Shown here one piece after another: positions 1 to 12,130 of a DNA stretch of 64,000 nucleotides (position 1 is the stretch's first letter; each line of letters starts with the position of its first letter). Below the pieces are notes generated by a model that saw only the letters and a list, made by a program, of their open reading frames with translations, ran no database searches and was not told where the DNA came from. The translations under genes were made by a program, and so were the position numbers. Location: assembly GCA_900708905.1 (NCBI GenBank), contig CAADRB010000009.1:2272816-2336815 (forward strand), read 5' to 3'. The stretch is from Hymenolepis diminuta (taxonomy: Eukaryota > Platyhelminthes > Cestoda > Cyclophyllidea > Hymenolepididae).

Positions 1-1079
1 TACTCATTAATTGGCCAACGTTATTAAAAATATTCTTCTAAACCAAATAATATAGTTTCTTTTCTTCCGTACATTTAACGGTTAACAAGGGTGACGCAAG
101 GTCAGATAGAATTAATTTCCAAACCATGTAAGACAGCTCTATCTATTAAGCGTTTTCATCTGGTTCGGTCCAAATTAATGTAAAAATACAAATGCATAAA
201 AGCCATTTGGATAATAAACAACTTGAAGATTATTAAAATGATTGACATTGGAGAATTTACCAAAAATGAAATAAAAAATATTGAAGCGAATTAATAAGTA
301 ACATGTATACACAAATATATTATTAAATAAAATCATACATTTGAAAGAAATATCATGCAGAATAATTGGTTTTTCAACAGAAATGACCTTAAGATTTTTA
401 TTAACCAATATCAGGCAATTTTGCTCCAAATGATGCTTACCTTGAATTCAATCTACTTTTTTCTACTGGATCCAATTATTATTCAAAAGATGATGGTGAA
501 CGACGTAGCACTTGAATAATTAAAAGATCATCAAAAAAATACAATTAAGTACAGTCCCGTACATTTCTGGTGTCATATATTCATCCGATTCACTATTGAG
601 AAATTGCAACGGTTATAATATGTACAAAACAGGGGAGAGTAAACTTCGACTCTATTACCTAACTTTACAAAAAAGAGAGAAAAGAGGCAGAAATTGTAAT
701 TCTTTGAATATAAGATTAGAAGTTTGTTCAATTCATTTTTAGTAAACTGAAAAAGTGTATGAGTAAAACAGAAATAGAAAACTTGAACCAATCGATAAGC
801 GAGTGAGATGAAAATTGAGATAGAAACCAAGATGACATATTACCTAAGGTAAGGTAAAAATTTTCCAAATTTTAATTGTTAAACACATTTGAGCACGAAG
901 TAGTAGTGTGGTGCGGAATAATAGAATGGAATCAGGTACAAGTTGAAATTATACATGTATACATATAATAGAAGTTCTGCCCAATTTTGAGCCATGTGTT
1001 TAGGGCACGATTACTTCAACTTAACTTGATAATGTTGCATACTTATCTATAATAATTAATAAAATATTATTTCTTCTTT
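1..1079. other. AT-rich flank, nothing recognised
   Basis: No convincing coding frame, RNA gene or repeat structure is visible on either strand. The short open frames here are rich in Phe, Tyr, Ile and Asn, as expected from base composition alone. Confidence 0.6.
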
Positions 1080-2240
1080 CAGGTTGTGTGATAATTATTG
1101 TTATTTATAACTATTTCTAGCCCTAATGTGCACTCCAAAAAACATGTAGCATATTTTACTCTTTGAATTTCATAAAGGAAATACGGCAAACTCTCTGAGC
1201 AAAAGCATTCAAAGACACTTATGGAGACGATGTTGTGAATGAAAAGGCTTGCAGAAGGTGGTTTTTACCTTTAGCCTGAAAGACGAACTGAGAGCAGGAT
1301 GCTCAAGAGACTCAATTCTGAGCAATTGGAAGTTGCCATTGATGAAAATCCAACCTGCACTACTAGAGAACTGAACAAAATCTTTAATGTAAGCTGCCAC
1401 ATGATCATATGTAGGGAAATGAAAAGACTCAAAAGCAGGCAAATGGCCCCCCACACGATTATTCAGAAATCAACAAGCAACAGCATGTGACCTGTTGTGT
1501 TTCACTGCCTTCTCGTGAACTGAACTTCAGACACATTTTTTAGACCGAATCATAACTGACAGTCACGAGAAGTGGTGGATCCTTTACAACAATGTTAAGC
1601 GCAAAAGACAGTGGCTAAGTCATGGTTCAAAGTCAATTCCACTTCCTAACCGAGAAGTGGACTGCACCCGAACAAAATCCTTTTATGTGTATGATAGGAG
1701 TGGATGGTGGGTGGGAATTGTTTATTATGAACTAATGAGTGACAATCAAATAACAACATCTGAAGTTTACCATCAGCAGCTAACTCGTTTAAAAGCGGTT
1801 TCACAGAAAAACACGGGCTTCTTTAATCAATGGAAAAGGAGTGATTCTGCACCATGACAATGCCAGACCCCACACTTCAAGAGCAACCAAAAATTCCATT
1901 GAAGAATTTGGCTGGGAAGTCATGCATCTCATGCGTCACCCACCGTATTCTCCCCATCTTGCACAGACCGATTTTCATCTTTTCAGAGCTAACAGAATCA
2001 TTTAATGGGATAAAGGCTTACTTCAAGAGAAGAGGTCGAAATGGAGAAGCTAGTTTCTTGTTTTGAGTCCAAACGGGCTGAATTGTATGAAGAAGGAATC
2101 AGAAAGCTTATAGCGAGATGGGAAGATGTAATTAATAAAGATGGTGACTATGTTGAACACTAAATGAATGTATTTTTGACAAAATTTTCACTTTAATCCA
2201 AATTTAAAAAATGGACAGAACTTCTGTGGCAACCCGGTAC
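1080..2240 (+). mobile_element. Decayed mariner-family DNA transposon
   Basis: The element surrounds a mariner transposase pseudogene. A left end near 1080 begins AGGTTGTGTGATAA, which resembles mariner terminal repeats of the AGGTTGnnnGATAA type. A right end near 2222-2235 reads TTCTGTGGCAACCC, whose complement starts GGGTTG. The two ends match only partly, so the termini are approximate, and I could not find a clean flanking TA duplication. The size of about 1.16 kb is close to the usual ~1.3 kb of full mariners. Family assignment is firm from the protein; exact borders are inferred. Confidence 0.8.
1165..2163 (+). pseudogene. Mariner transposase pseudogene
   Basis: Mariner transposases cut and paste their own element at TA sites using a D,D34D triad. 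The translation is spread over all three frames. The helix-turn-helix region reads DTYGDDVVNEKACRRWF near 1213-1263, followed by ENPTCTTRELNKIFNVS near 1345-1393. The catalytic domain has an HEKW motif near 1564, VYYELMSDNQ near 1720, LHHDNARPH near 1848 and TDFHLF near 1968. The C-terminal GDYVEH ends at TAA 2161-2163. Breaks include several stops and frameshifts. The first catalytic Asp (usual DEKW) is His here, and SPDLAP has become SPHLAQ. The Asp of HHDN and the Asp of TDFHLF are retained. The copy is non-functional. Confidence 0.9.
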
Positions 2241-4890
2241 TAGTGGTTAAGATTACCGCAGTTTCAAAACAAAATTACGAAAACTGGGAGCAGAGAAAAT
2301 GTTATATATACAACAACAACAAAAATTAAAATGTGGGAGAAAAAGTTAACAACAGGTGCTCTAAAATGGACGCGTTTGAGATAACGCTGGCAGAACAGTT
2401 GAGCCGTCACGAAGGTCATATAAAATCGGTAATCGATAATATTTTATCGCGCTTTGAAATGAAGTTCACGCAAGCATTTGGCCGAAACACAATTTTGGGT
2501 AAAAATGAGTCATCATGGTTTGTTTGAAAGTAATTTTAAGAAACATTGGGAAAGACATCTCCAAGATTCTTTCGAAATTTGATCATTGGGCTCAGAGTGT
2601 ACACTTTTTAAGCCTCAGGCATAGTTGTTTGCTTAACTTTTTGATGTTCTATTATCCGACTTACTGAAAAGTGTTCTCATATTTTCAGTGTTCAGAGCTA
2701 ATTGATTATCCATTTCAATTATATTTCATTCTTCTAATAGCAAATATACTTACTGAATAATTACAGCTAACACAAAAGAGCTCAATAGATTTCACCCAAA
2801 GCGAACTCTAATAATTTTATTTGAATAGTTTTTAGACAACGAATTCCAACCAAGTTATTATAAATTAGTTGGGCTGCGCTCCAAAATTCGAAATTTTGCT
2901 GTATGAAATTCTCTTATATCTACCAATCTTCAAAATAAAAATAAAATAAATGAATAAATAAATGACCCGCTTAGAAATGCACCAAAAGTAATTATTCAGT
3001 ATATATTAAATTATTTCCGTTTAGGGGCTAGATTATCTATCAACTCTCTTTGTGTCGTACGAGGCAGATGAAATATGAAATTGCTCCGTAACTCTCTCCA
3101 TCAGAGGTACAATTTTACAATAGGCAAAAAATTTTCAAAAAACTTCCTGATATTAGATATGAATTTTCATCGTGGAAAAGCAAAGGAAATCGAGTAACGG
3201 CAAACTTCAATAAAGAATAAAGGCATAAAATCGAAAGATGATAGGAATAAAGTCACGGTTAGTTCAGGGCTTTATTTCGAATTTCATGATTTTACCCCCT
3301 GGAGAACTGGACGATCGCTGGTGTTAATCCGCTGGCTCTAATTAGAATGATTGAATCTGCTGCTTCAGCTTATTTATAAATGAATTTACCATTTAGTATA
3401 CTAGTCAATAAGTCAACACGTACCTTAATTATTATTCAACATGGAAAAGCAAAAAATGCAAATTTAATCATAACAAAACATTTCACTGCAAAAATAGTCC
3501 AAATATGAAGTGAGGAATTCGGTTTCAGGTAGAATTAGATAATAAAACTGGCAGTTCAGAATACCTTTCTTTGTCAGGTTTCCTACCTTTATCTTAATGG
3601 GAATGTTCCAAAGTTCCAGTTTCAGGATTTTCACCCCGGCTTCATAATGAGTTCAGTCTTTTAATAATCAGACCTAATTGGCCGGTCAATTAAATAGCAT
3701 GTTTAATAAAGCCCTCTTAATATATTCACCTCTTATTAATATCCAGAGCATTTGACTGATGCTAGTAGAGCTCAATGTTTCAAACCGATAAGAATTTACA
3801 CTGTGATGTTTAGAATATATGCCGAATTTTTGTGTATTGGATGTCAATTTGGGCAAAGCATTCACGATTTTCTTCAGGAAATCACTCGAATATCATTTGA
3901 GAAATGTGTCTTAGCATTTTAAGATATGAGGATGGCATTATTAGAGGTAAAACCACAACCAGTCGGCAATTATTAAAGATCTATTAATACTCAGAATTAA
4001 GAAAATGTAAATATTAGAGTTTGTTAACTTCTCAAAACGGTTTTCCTTATAGCGTATATTAAATGTTCGCTGTCAATTTCACATACCCCAAATAACTGTT
4101 CTGACATGAACTTCTCCTTCCAAACAAGCCTAGCATTTTTCCTTTGTTTAGATTTTCTTTGAATACGCTCATTCATTATGTAAATTTATTTAAAATAGCC
4201 AAAGGCCGCTCTTGAAGCTATGACAGAAATAAATTGAATAATGGCTTAATGTTGCCATTACATTGAATAAACTATTAATTTGATATAAACAAAATGTATT
4301 TATACCGGACAAGAAATATGTTTACTGAATAAGTTATTAGTAAATGATTTAAAAATTCTTTACTGCAAACAATCTGGGCTTACGTCATAGAAAGGCATTT
4401 GATGTTTATACCTTCCAATGTAAGCATTGTTAAAATACGCAAAATAACACTGACTTATAAGATAAAAAATCGCAATATATATACATATATATATTTAGAA
4501 GCGTGATCTAAGCAAGGATTTATTATTGGAATATATAATAGACTAGGAAAGATGTTATGAAAAATGAGAGGAAGCAACCGTCTTTCCACAATGGTTACTT
4601 AGGTCTCTTGACCATGAGACAGTGGTTGTAGCTCTGGTACTAGCTTCTCATTCGTCCACTTTACACCCAAATTGGTCTGAGTACTGACTGGTGAGGTTGC
4701 TAGCTTAACTTCTAATTTATCATTAACGACGTGCTTGGTGACTTACGGTACAGCTAATACGTAATGGATAGACCCAATAAACTTACAATAATTTTTTGGA
4801 ACACATAATTGAGTTACATTAGTGTTAAGAGTGAGTGGAGGTTACATAGGTCCCCAATTATTTAAATGTTTAAAAATGTGTCATTGGCAT
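2241..4890. other. AT-rich non-coding stretch
   Basis: No gene recognised. There is a short AT-dinucleotide run near 4477-4494. A segment at about 2600-2720 contains TTCAGAGCTAATT, a word close to one found in old repeats at 10.2 and 14.2 kb, but I could not extend the match with confidence. Confidence 0.5.
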
Positions 4891-4959
4891 GCTATGAGTT
4901 TTGAAAAACAGTTGTTTGAGCTCAAAGATTGTTAAAATGTCATTACATAACTCCTATCT

Positions 4960-5480
4960 GTCATGTCTAAACGCGCCCATCGATTTTCCCCTTTCTATAA
5001 CGGCCTCATTTCACCTAAAACACATCTGCGCTCATGTTCTCGCGCATCCTTATCCAAGTGACTCATATAAAGCTATCTTTGTTTTCCACACAATAACAAC
5101 GCGGCTCCTACACTTCCTGCTCATCTCCTCTTTTCCTCAGCACGCTCTCTTCTCTATCTCTTTCTCTTACTCGCTTTAAACTCTTACTCGCTGGCTTCCT
5201 CGAATACATTTTGGTCTGATCAACTCTTGGTGTTGTGCTTCACGATTGTTGTTAGCCCTTACTCAAACAGCACGAGTTGGTGACTGTTATTGCTGTTGTA
5301 AGTTGTTGGTTGTGACCCGTTAGTTGTTATCTTAACTCCAGCACTATCAAGGCTAATCAAAGGCACCTCGCGAAGGCTAAAATATTCCGGAATGTGCGGT
5401 GTGCTACTGATCGTGTAGCGAACAAGTGGAGTGTGCCTGCCGAGGCCTTTTCAGTTGATCTGCGATTGATGTTCATTATC
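4960..5480. other. CpG-richer, pyrimidine-rich block, unassigned
   Basis: This block has more CpG and longer C/T runs on the plus strand than its surroundings. A TATAAAG sits near 5069, followed by a C/T-rich tract at about 5100-5200 and a GC-richer tail at about 5360-5450. It could be a promoter with a 5' untranslated region, or a decayed long terminal repeat. No coding frame longer than about 90 codons follows, and I found no second copy that would show a terminal repeat pair. Function is not established. Confidence 0.3.
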
Positions 5481-7150
5481 GCGTTAAATATACTTAATAG
5501 TTAACCATACTATTTTCCAAAGGAAGATAGAATTACAACAAACGCTCTCCGCTCCAGATTTTCTCTGATTTCACTACTGTGATCATAACCCATTAAATTT
5601 TTGGAGCAAACTTATACTAGAGGACTCTCCTAGAGGCTGGCTGTACTCGACTGCAGCTAGTTTGACTTATACGAGTATCTACTACAAGTTTTTGAAAAGT
5701 CGTTTTGGCATTTCAAGGTCGAAATTGTTATATTTTACTTTCCTCTTCCTCTCAATAAGTAAAATATTGAATGATACGCTCTTTATAATCAAATCCTAGT
5801 CCTAACAGGAGCAATTACTCATCGATTTTTAATCAAAAGGATCAAATATCGGGCAATATTCCTCGCATCCCCTTAACAACTTTTCTATTATAATTATATT
5901 CAATTTTTCACTTTAGGGCTTATTTGAAATATGCCGAGTGATAAGGTTGTTAGATTAAAAGAAACAAATTCAAATCTATTTATATAAAGATCTACCCTCC
6001 AGAAATACGGACAGAAATAAATCTATAAATGGGTGAAATCAATCTCAAAGCTAAAGTAGTCCTCAATTTAGGTCTGATAATTTAGATAATTTTGTATAAA
6101 GAATTAATAGTACAAAAAAATATGATAAAATGTTGCAACACCCTAAAATAATCATTAGTAAACTTCACTGGAAATTTAAATTGTAATTTCTCTATAACCA
6201 ATATTTAAACCTAAATGATGTCATAAAAGTATTATAACATAGTATAATGGAACAAAATAACACCTGTTTTGATAAATTTTTGACTTGCAATTACTATTCA
6301 ATTAAATAAATACAAAATAAATACTCGTGTAATCTTTCTAAATTGGAGCCTCATATGTTAGAATGGTACACTGAAAACTCTTATTGAAGTGCAACTATTT
6401 TATTAATTCAGGGATTGCTCTTAGGTAGTTAATGAGGCCTTTCTTAAATAAAATAAGATAATATTGAGTTTTCGTCAATAATTTATTAAAATTATTCGAA
6501 TTAACGGAGTCTGAACAATTCGAAGATGAAATGTTATATACGCCTAGGTCTAATCAATTAAGCGTAAACCTTCTTTGTTGATTTAGAGTTAGCTTTCAAA
6601 ACTGACCCGCTCATCTGCAAAGTTCTCTCCAGAAGGGCTCCTTGATGCTACTCCTCTAACAAAGATAATATTCTGAAAATGCTAACCCAAAATAGACTTG
6701 GGAGCTAGTTAAATAAATTAACATCAATAAATTTGAACCTATGGTTTCTACGAACTAGTTTTTCTCTAAAAGGATTGCATGTGTTCACATAAATTTTAGG
6801 AGCATTTTGTTTATATATCATAAGTCCCTATCAGTAGAAATGCAAAAGAATTTTTCCTGAGAAGAGATTGTACTTTAAACGTCCATTTAATAGACCATTA
6901 TGGGCGTTTATTAAATTCATAGGATATGTGAATTTCACAGTTCTGAATTAATTCATTTCGCATTGACTTTTTATCTTAAATCAATCAGGGTCCTGTAAGA
7001 TAATTTCTGCAAAATGGCAAAAGAGCGAATAGTTAAAGATTTAATTGAAAACATTATAGTAAACATGATCTAATTACTCCTTCGCAATGAAGAAGGGACA
7101 GGAGTAATCGGACCATCTTAAAAATTACGTGTGTACGTCTAAAAATTTAG
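5481..7150. other. AT-rich non-coding stretch
   Basis: I see no gene, RNA or repeat structure here. The tract at about 5930-6560 is especially AT-rich. Confidence 0.5.
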
Positions 7151-7165
7151 TGATTGTTATTACTC

Positions 7166-7366
7166 ATGTCAGAGCAAAGCCTTTTACACGATCTGACAAT
7201 AGAACAAACTTGTGAACACGCGAAATATCAAGACAATCCAAAAGAGATGATACAGGAGTCAAAAGGAGCATATAGTGAATTCGGAATTTCAAGAGTCTTT
7301 CTTGATTTGAATGTTGAAAACATCGAGTTGTCCACTTTTTCATACGGGACATTATTCATCTTGTAG
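7166..7366 (+). CDS. Short ORF, weakly Gag-like, unrecognised
   Basis: An ATG-initiated frame of 66 codons. The N-terminal half (SLLHDLTIEQTCEHAKYQ) is polar and helical and loosely recalls the LLxxxDLTLEKAIEIC segment before the zinc knuckle of Ty3/gypsy Gag proteins. No CCHC knuckle follows, and no protease or reverse transcriptase is visible nearby. It may be a Gag scrap, an exon or chance. Confidence 0.2.
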   Translation: MSEQSLLHDLTIEQTCEHAKYQDNPKEMIQESKGAYSEFGISRVFLDLNVENIELSTFSYGTLFIL

Positions 7367-7369
7367 CAT

Positions 7370-8814
7370 CCAAATATTTCAAAACTCAACTTCATTTTCT
7401 AGTTTTTGGGTTGTTGGCAAGATCACGATCGAGATATTTGGTGTCTCTTAACCCATTTATGTAGTTGAATTGTTGGGATGTCACTTTGATTCTCTTAACC
7501 TGCAGATGCAAATATCAGGTAACGAGATGAAGTCGAATCAGCCCTCTACTGGGCACGAGTAAAGTTAACCATATATTTTCGATAGTAAATAGGAAGTATA
7601 TTTCAATCTGTGTATTTCAGTTTATTTTAAATTAATAGCTAAACAAAAAATTATTTATGACTTTTCGTAAAACTTTTTGGCACTATAAAGATTAGATCAC
7701 AATGTGCATGAGAATGTGCATTTATATATTCCTTATCCATGGCGAGGCAAAAGATGTAACTTTAATTAATGATGGGGTATTTAAACTTGACGAATTTGGA
7801 GATAGTTTGATGAGATATAAATAGCAAAATTATTATTCTACCAGGTTTTAACGAATTTTGCGGCAAACAGGATATGAGAAAGCTAGAGCTGGTGATATAA
7901 ATGCATATATGAGAAGAAAACATAACAAGAGACTCAATCATAGATAGTACAGTTGGAAGTGACATGAAAATAAGAGAGAAGCCCAACGTGGTAGAGACAG
8001 ATGACTGAGATAAATCACTTAGAGATTCCACTGAGGATGAAGGACTTGTAGCTAAGGCAATGTAAGCCTAAGTATGTGGCGAGCAGAAAGCCGGAATGTA
8101 TCGATATGCGAATTAAGCGGGGAGTTAACATAGGGCAAGGCACAACATTTAAGGTAGCGCTAATCCGACAGAAAGCCGCTTTAGAATTTTGACACAGTTA
8201 AGCATAGAACTATACCCCTTGCAATATAATAATTCTTTTAATAGCCAACAGGACATAACAGATTTTTCAAAAGTCTGAAGACCAAGAATTGAGTTGAAGT
8301 TCTGACGTATTGAACAGTTGTTGCGGAATGAACGAAAAAGAGAAAGATGTGCTAAAAAACGTTGGAAATTGGCGAGTTGGGTGTGAACGTCCAACACGAG
8401 GTTATGAAAAAGCAGCGAAATAAGATACGTTGAGAGAGATTGTCCTGTTTTGTGTCCCATGCGAGTCACTATGTGACAATTAGCTTGAGCAGACTTATTG
8501 CATCCAGTATCATTCATCTCCTAGTTTTTGATATAAGTACAACTGATTTAGGCAGAAAAAAACACGAGTGATTTTGGAAACTGGCTTATTTTCTTGATTG
8601 TAAAATTATCCAGTAAGAAACCATGTTGCTGTGTGAGTAAGTAGATTTTGTTTCATTTGTACACGCAAACATAATTTATATGCAAATATGTCCAAAATTA
8701 CAATAGAAACAATAGTAATGTTAAGTATCCAACGTTCAGAAACTAATGTACTTTTTGATTCTTTTATTATTAATTCCTGGAGTAATGCGAAATATACTAA
8801 TTTTGATCATTTTC
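7370..8814. other. Mixed non-coding stretch with two minus-strand open frames
   Basis: Two consecutive minus-strand open frames lie here: 8517-8149 (122 codons, ATG start) and 8031-7762 (89 codons, GTG start). Neither shows a recognisable domain. The 8050-8510 part is GC-richer than its flanks. Plus-strand translation of the same part also gives broken lysine- and arginine-rich peptides, so it may be an old element with lost frames. Not assignable. Confidence 0.25.
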
Positions 8815-9140
8815 AGCAACTGAAATCGTATAGCGGTATGTGCAATAAATAATAAGGGGGAAGGAGCTGAAAAGATACTGAATGAAACCAAGGAATCAAA
8901 GAGTCTTACCCCATTTAATTCTTGGATTCAAGTTGTAAAATATTTCAGATTTCGTTATTCGTCGCCTTGATTAGGGCACATTCTTGTCTACAATATCCAG
9001 TGTTGATTGATCGATTCTTAATTATGCTTTTCGGTCTTGCCACTATAACTTATTTTTTTCCCATGACTGAGGAAGTAAATGATCTTAATTGACAATAAGT
9101 CACTTGCATGATCTTAAAATGGCAGAACTGAAAGAGAGAA
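8815..9140 (+). repeat. Old interspersed repeat, copy A part 1
   Basis: This part matches 56212-56560 in the same orientation. Shared words include ATTCTTGTCTACAATATCCA at 8980-8999, with 18 of 20 bases the same at 56420-56439. Others are TTGGATTCAAGTTG at 8922 against TTGGATTCAGGTTG at 56331, and GACTGAGGAAGTAAATGATC at 9065 against a near copy at 56506. Small indels separate the blocks. The divergence suggests an ancient mobile element or segment copy. No protein is recognisable. Confidence 0.7.
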
Positions 9141-9959
9141 AATGTCTAAATAGGATTCCTGAAATCTGTTATCCAATAATTAGGAGTCGATGAATTTTTA
9201 TCCACCATACTGTCCAACCTATGTGTGAGATAAGCTCTCAACCAAAGTTTTCAAATTTGTAATAATCGGAATTATTTAATTGGATATATGTTTTTGAATC
9301 AAGCTAAAAAACAAACTTTTAAGAGATCCTGGATTATAATAGGTCATTTCATTCAAGATCATCTGTTTTATTAAATGCCAGTGATCTGATCTATCGTATA
9401 AATTAATTATTTATTATTCTGATAAAAATAAAATATGTTTCTCAATGTTTAATAAGATTTATATCTGCATAATATTTAATTTGACCATATGAAAAGAATT
9501 AACTTCCATGGAACTAGTGGAACGTATTACATTTCTCCCAAAACGACGTTGTGAATGTACTTTAAGCACTATGGGAAATATGCTCTTCGCAATTTGTTTA
9601 AATGCGAAGTTGAAGCTTAATTGAATACTCTCTTCCGCCCAACATATTTAGGAATTGTTTGATTATTCCCATGAATTTTAATTTTTTTAATTAATCCAAA
9701 TGCTTTCCCTTCATTTAGGAAATATTTAAAAAATAAGCAAACCGTTGAAACCAGCCTACCTTGGTAACTAATACTGCTGATTGTTCTTAGGAAAACGATG
9801 GTTTGTTTTGAGGAAATAAGTCATTATGCTTTGAATTTCTTAAAATACAAGAACGATTAAGTAGGAAGCTTTGATGCAGAAAAGAAATTTTCCCAAAAAT
9901 GTGGGTTTAGCCTACTTTACCAACATTATTACAACTCACGGCAAAGAAAAAACCGTCTA

Positions 9960-10380
9960 AATCCTTTGATGATGAAAATGATTCTATGCACAGGGAGCAG
10001 AAATACAGTACGATAAGATTCAAAGGTGGGAGAAGAATAGAGTTGAGTAGCAGAAATAAATAGGCCCAAGGCATCAAATGTGTCCTACTTCAGTTTAATT
10101 CTAGATTCAACTGATTGGCTACTTTTAACTCATTTACTATGCTGTGTTAAAATGTTTTAAAGTTCGCATTACATGATTTGAACTTTAGGATTCAAGGATG
10201 ATTTCATGTCCTCGATATTCAGAGCTTATTGGGCAGTCAGTTAAATTGTGCAGTTGATCTCGTTATGTCGACCCATTAATCCTTTCTAGTAGCCGAGAAG
10301 AGCTATCAACTATTAGCCAAAATGGTATTTACAAAATTGGATCTTCTAGATTATTAGCTTATCAAACTGAGCACTGTATG
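9960..10380 (+). repeat. Old interspersed repeat, copy A part 2
   Basis: Positions 10203-10259 align without gaps to 57078-57134, with 39 of 57 bases identical by my count. They share the words GAGCT, TTAAATTG and GTTGATC at equal spacing. Weaker similarity extends upstream (AATACAGTA near 9994 and 56918). The order and orientation relative to part 1 are the same as in the second copy, so both parts probably belong to one element. Confidence 0.6.
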
Positions 10381-10399
10381 CTAAAAGACATTGTTTAGG

Positions 10400-11730
10400 T
10401 GACTTCATTTATTTATGCAAAAGTGTCTTAATTTTACAAAATTTTACTCAAAATTTTCTGATTATGAAAGCTTTGCACCTAATTTACTAATCAGCATAAT
10501 GGTCCTATTCACTTCTCTAAAACTAAATTCAAATTTTCGAATAATATCCCATAGAGACCACTTTTTGTGTAAATAAAATCAATTTTAATTTATCAACTAA
10601 CAATAAAATCTTATTTTCTTTAAATAGACCGCTTTATCAACAGATTACAAGGCTTTCTTGTTTATTTTCTGATTTTTTCTTTCCGCATAGTTTATATTGT
10701 GCCCTTTATATTCTTCCTCCCTCACAAGAACGAAATAGTCAATAATGTTGCATTTTCACCATACCTGGATTTAATGACATTTGGAATATTTTCTTACATG
10801 GAAATAAGCAGCATATCTAACAGTCAGAAAATTAATTTAAAATTGTTCAACCGTGATGTATTAGTGCTTTAATTACGCAAGTCGTAATATAGTTTAGTGT
10901 TTTCTAAACAGATTTATAATATCAAAGAATGTTATTAATAGAGTCTTAAATATAAATTTGCTAGTGTCAACAAGTAGGTTTTGATTTTCAAATGTATATA
11001 TATTGTCGAGTGAGCATGATCAAACACTCAAATTAACATTCTCAAGTCCATTAAGAAAAGTGCTCAAGGCACTCGACTTGGGTAGGGAAAAGATATCCCA
11101 GAGCGGATCTTACGAAAAATTCACACTTCACAACCCTATTTTTTGACTAGAACTAACCAGATATTTCAAAACTAAGTACTTCGTGAGTGTCCGTACGTAA
11201 ATTTATCCCACTAAACAGTTTACATAAGCTTGATAGCAAAAGAAAACGTTCATTTGAAGCAGTAAGGGGGGCTACCTAAAGGAATCAAAATTTTCTTTGT
11301 TATAGAACTGTTAACTGGAATACGTTGAAGTTCACATTTGTTTTATAGATATGATAAGAGAATAAGGATCCCATAACAATGGTTAATGATAAGGGTTTGG
11401 ATGTTGGGGAAAGAAATTCCTTAGTTTCTGCCACTGGGAAACTTCCAGGAAACTTTCTTACCTTTAATGTCACTGGAAAGAAACAAAATCAGGGATCCCT
11501 GGCAAGAAAAACATTTTAGTTGCACTTGCTATTGCTTTCTGAATTCAATCGAGGTGACTATTTTTATCCCAAATAATATTCTTGTGTATAGTAATTGAAT
11601 TCTTTTTCAGATGTGCTTTTGTATTGCCCAAAATTCTCTATAATTCAGATAATGTTTGTGTTATTCAAGATAGAAAGACAAATATTTCCAAACGTTTAAT
11701 CTTTTTAAAAGATTGGATACTAGAATCCAA
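10400..11730. other. AT-rich non-coding stretch
   Basis: No supported gene. A short frame near 11582-11779 is within chance expectation. Confidence 0.5.
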
Positions 11731-11779
11731 ATTCATATATTCATTCCCACCAGAGAAAAATCAGCTATATCAAGCCTAG

Positions 11780-12130
11780 TCGGAAAACCTAAATATCCAA
11801 ATGGCATATAACTGATTGGAACAGGCCTCACTGTAATGCGAGATAGGACACAGACTCTCTTGCGTGATCGGTTATAATAAAACTCGTTGGCCAGCCGCCC
11901 AATATGTACGCCTATCACACATACGATTTGGAGTTGGGAATAAATTTATAAATAAATGGCCCTGTGGGGTTATTAATGGGGGCTACTGTGCTACAAGTCT
12001 GCCTAGTAGGTGGACTGTAATTCACAGCCAAAGATTAATGGCTGTCCACATTGGTGGCCAAGTTTAGGAAAGTGAGAGAGACTATGCACATTCCAATCTC
12101 GGGAGTAGCAAAGTTCAAATTGCTGCTAAG
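11780..12130. other. GC-richer island, unassigned
   Basis: A block of raised GC in an AT-rich setting. Short open frames exist on both strands (plus 11864-12067, minus 11918-11733), but neither has a recognisable motif. It may be an old transposon fragment; no second copy was found in the window. Confidence 0.25.

Noticed and set aside
4477..4494. AT-dinucleotide microsatellites (also near 30437 and 41593)
   Set aside because: Short runs expected in AT-rich DNA.
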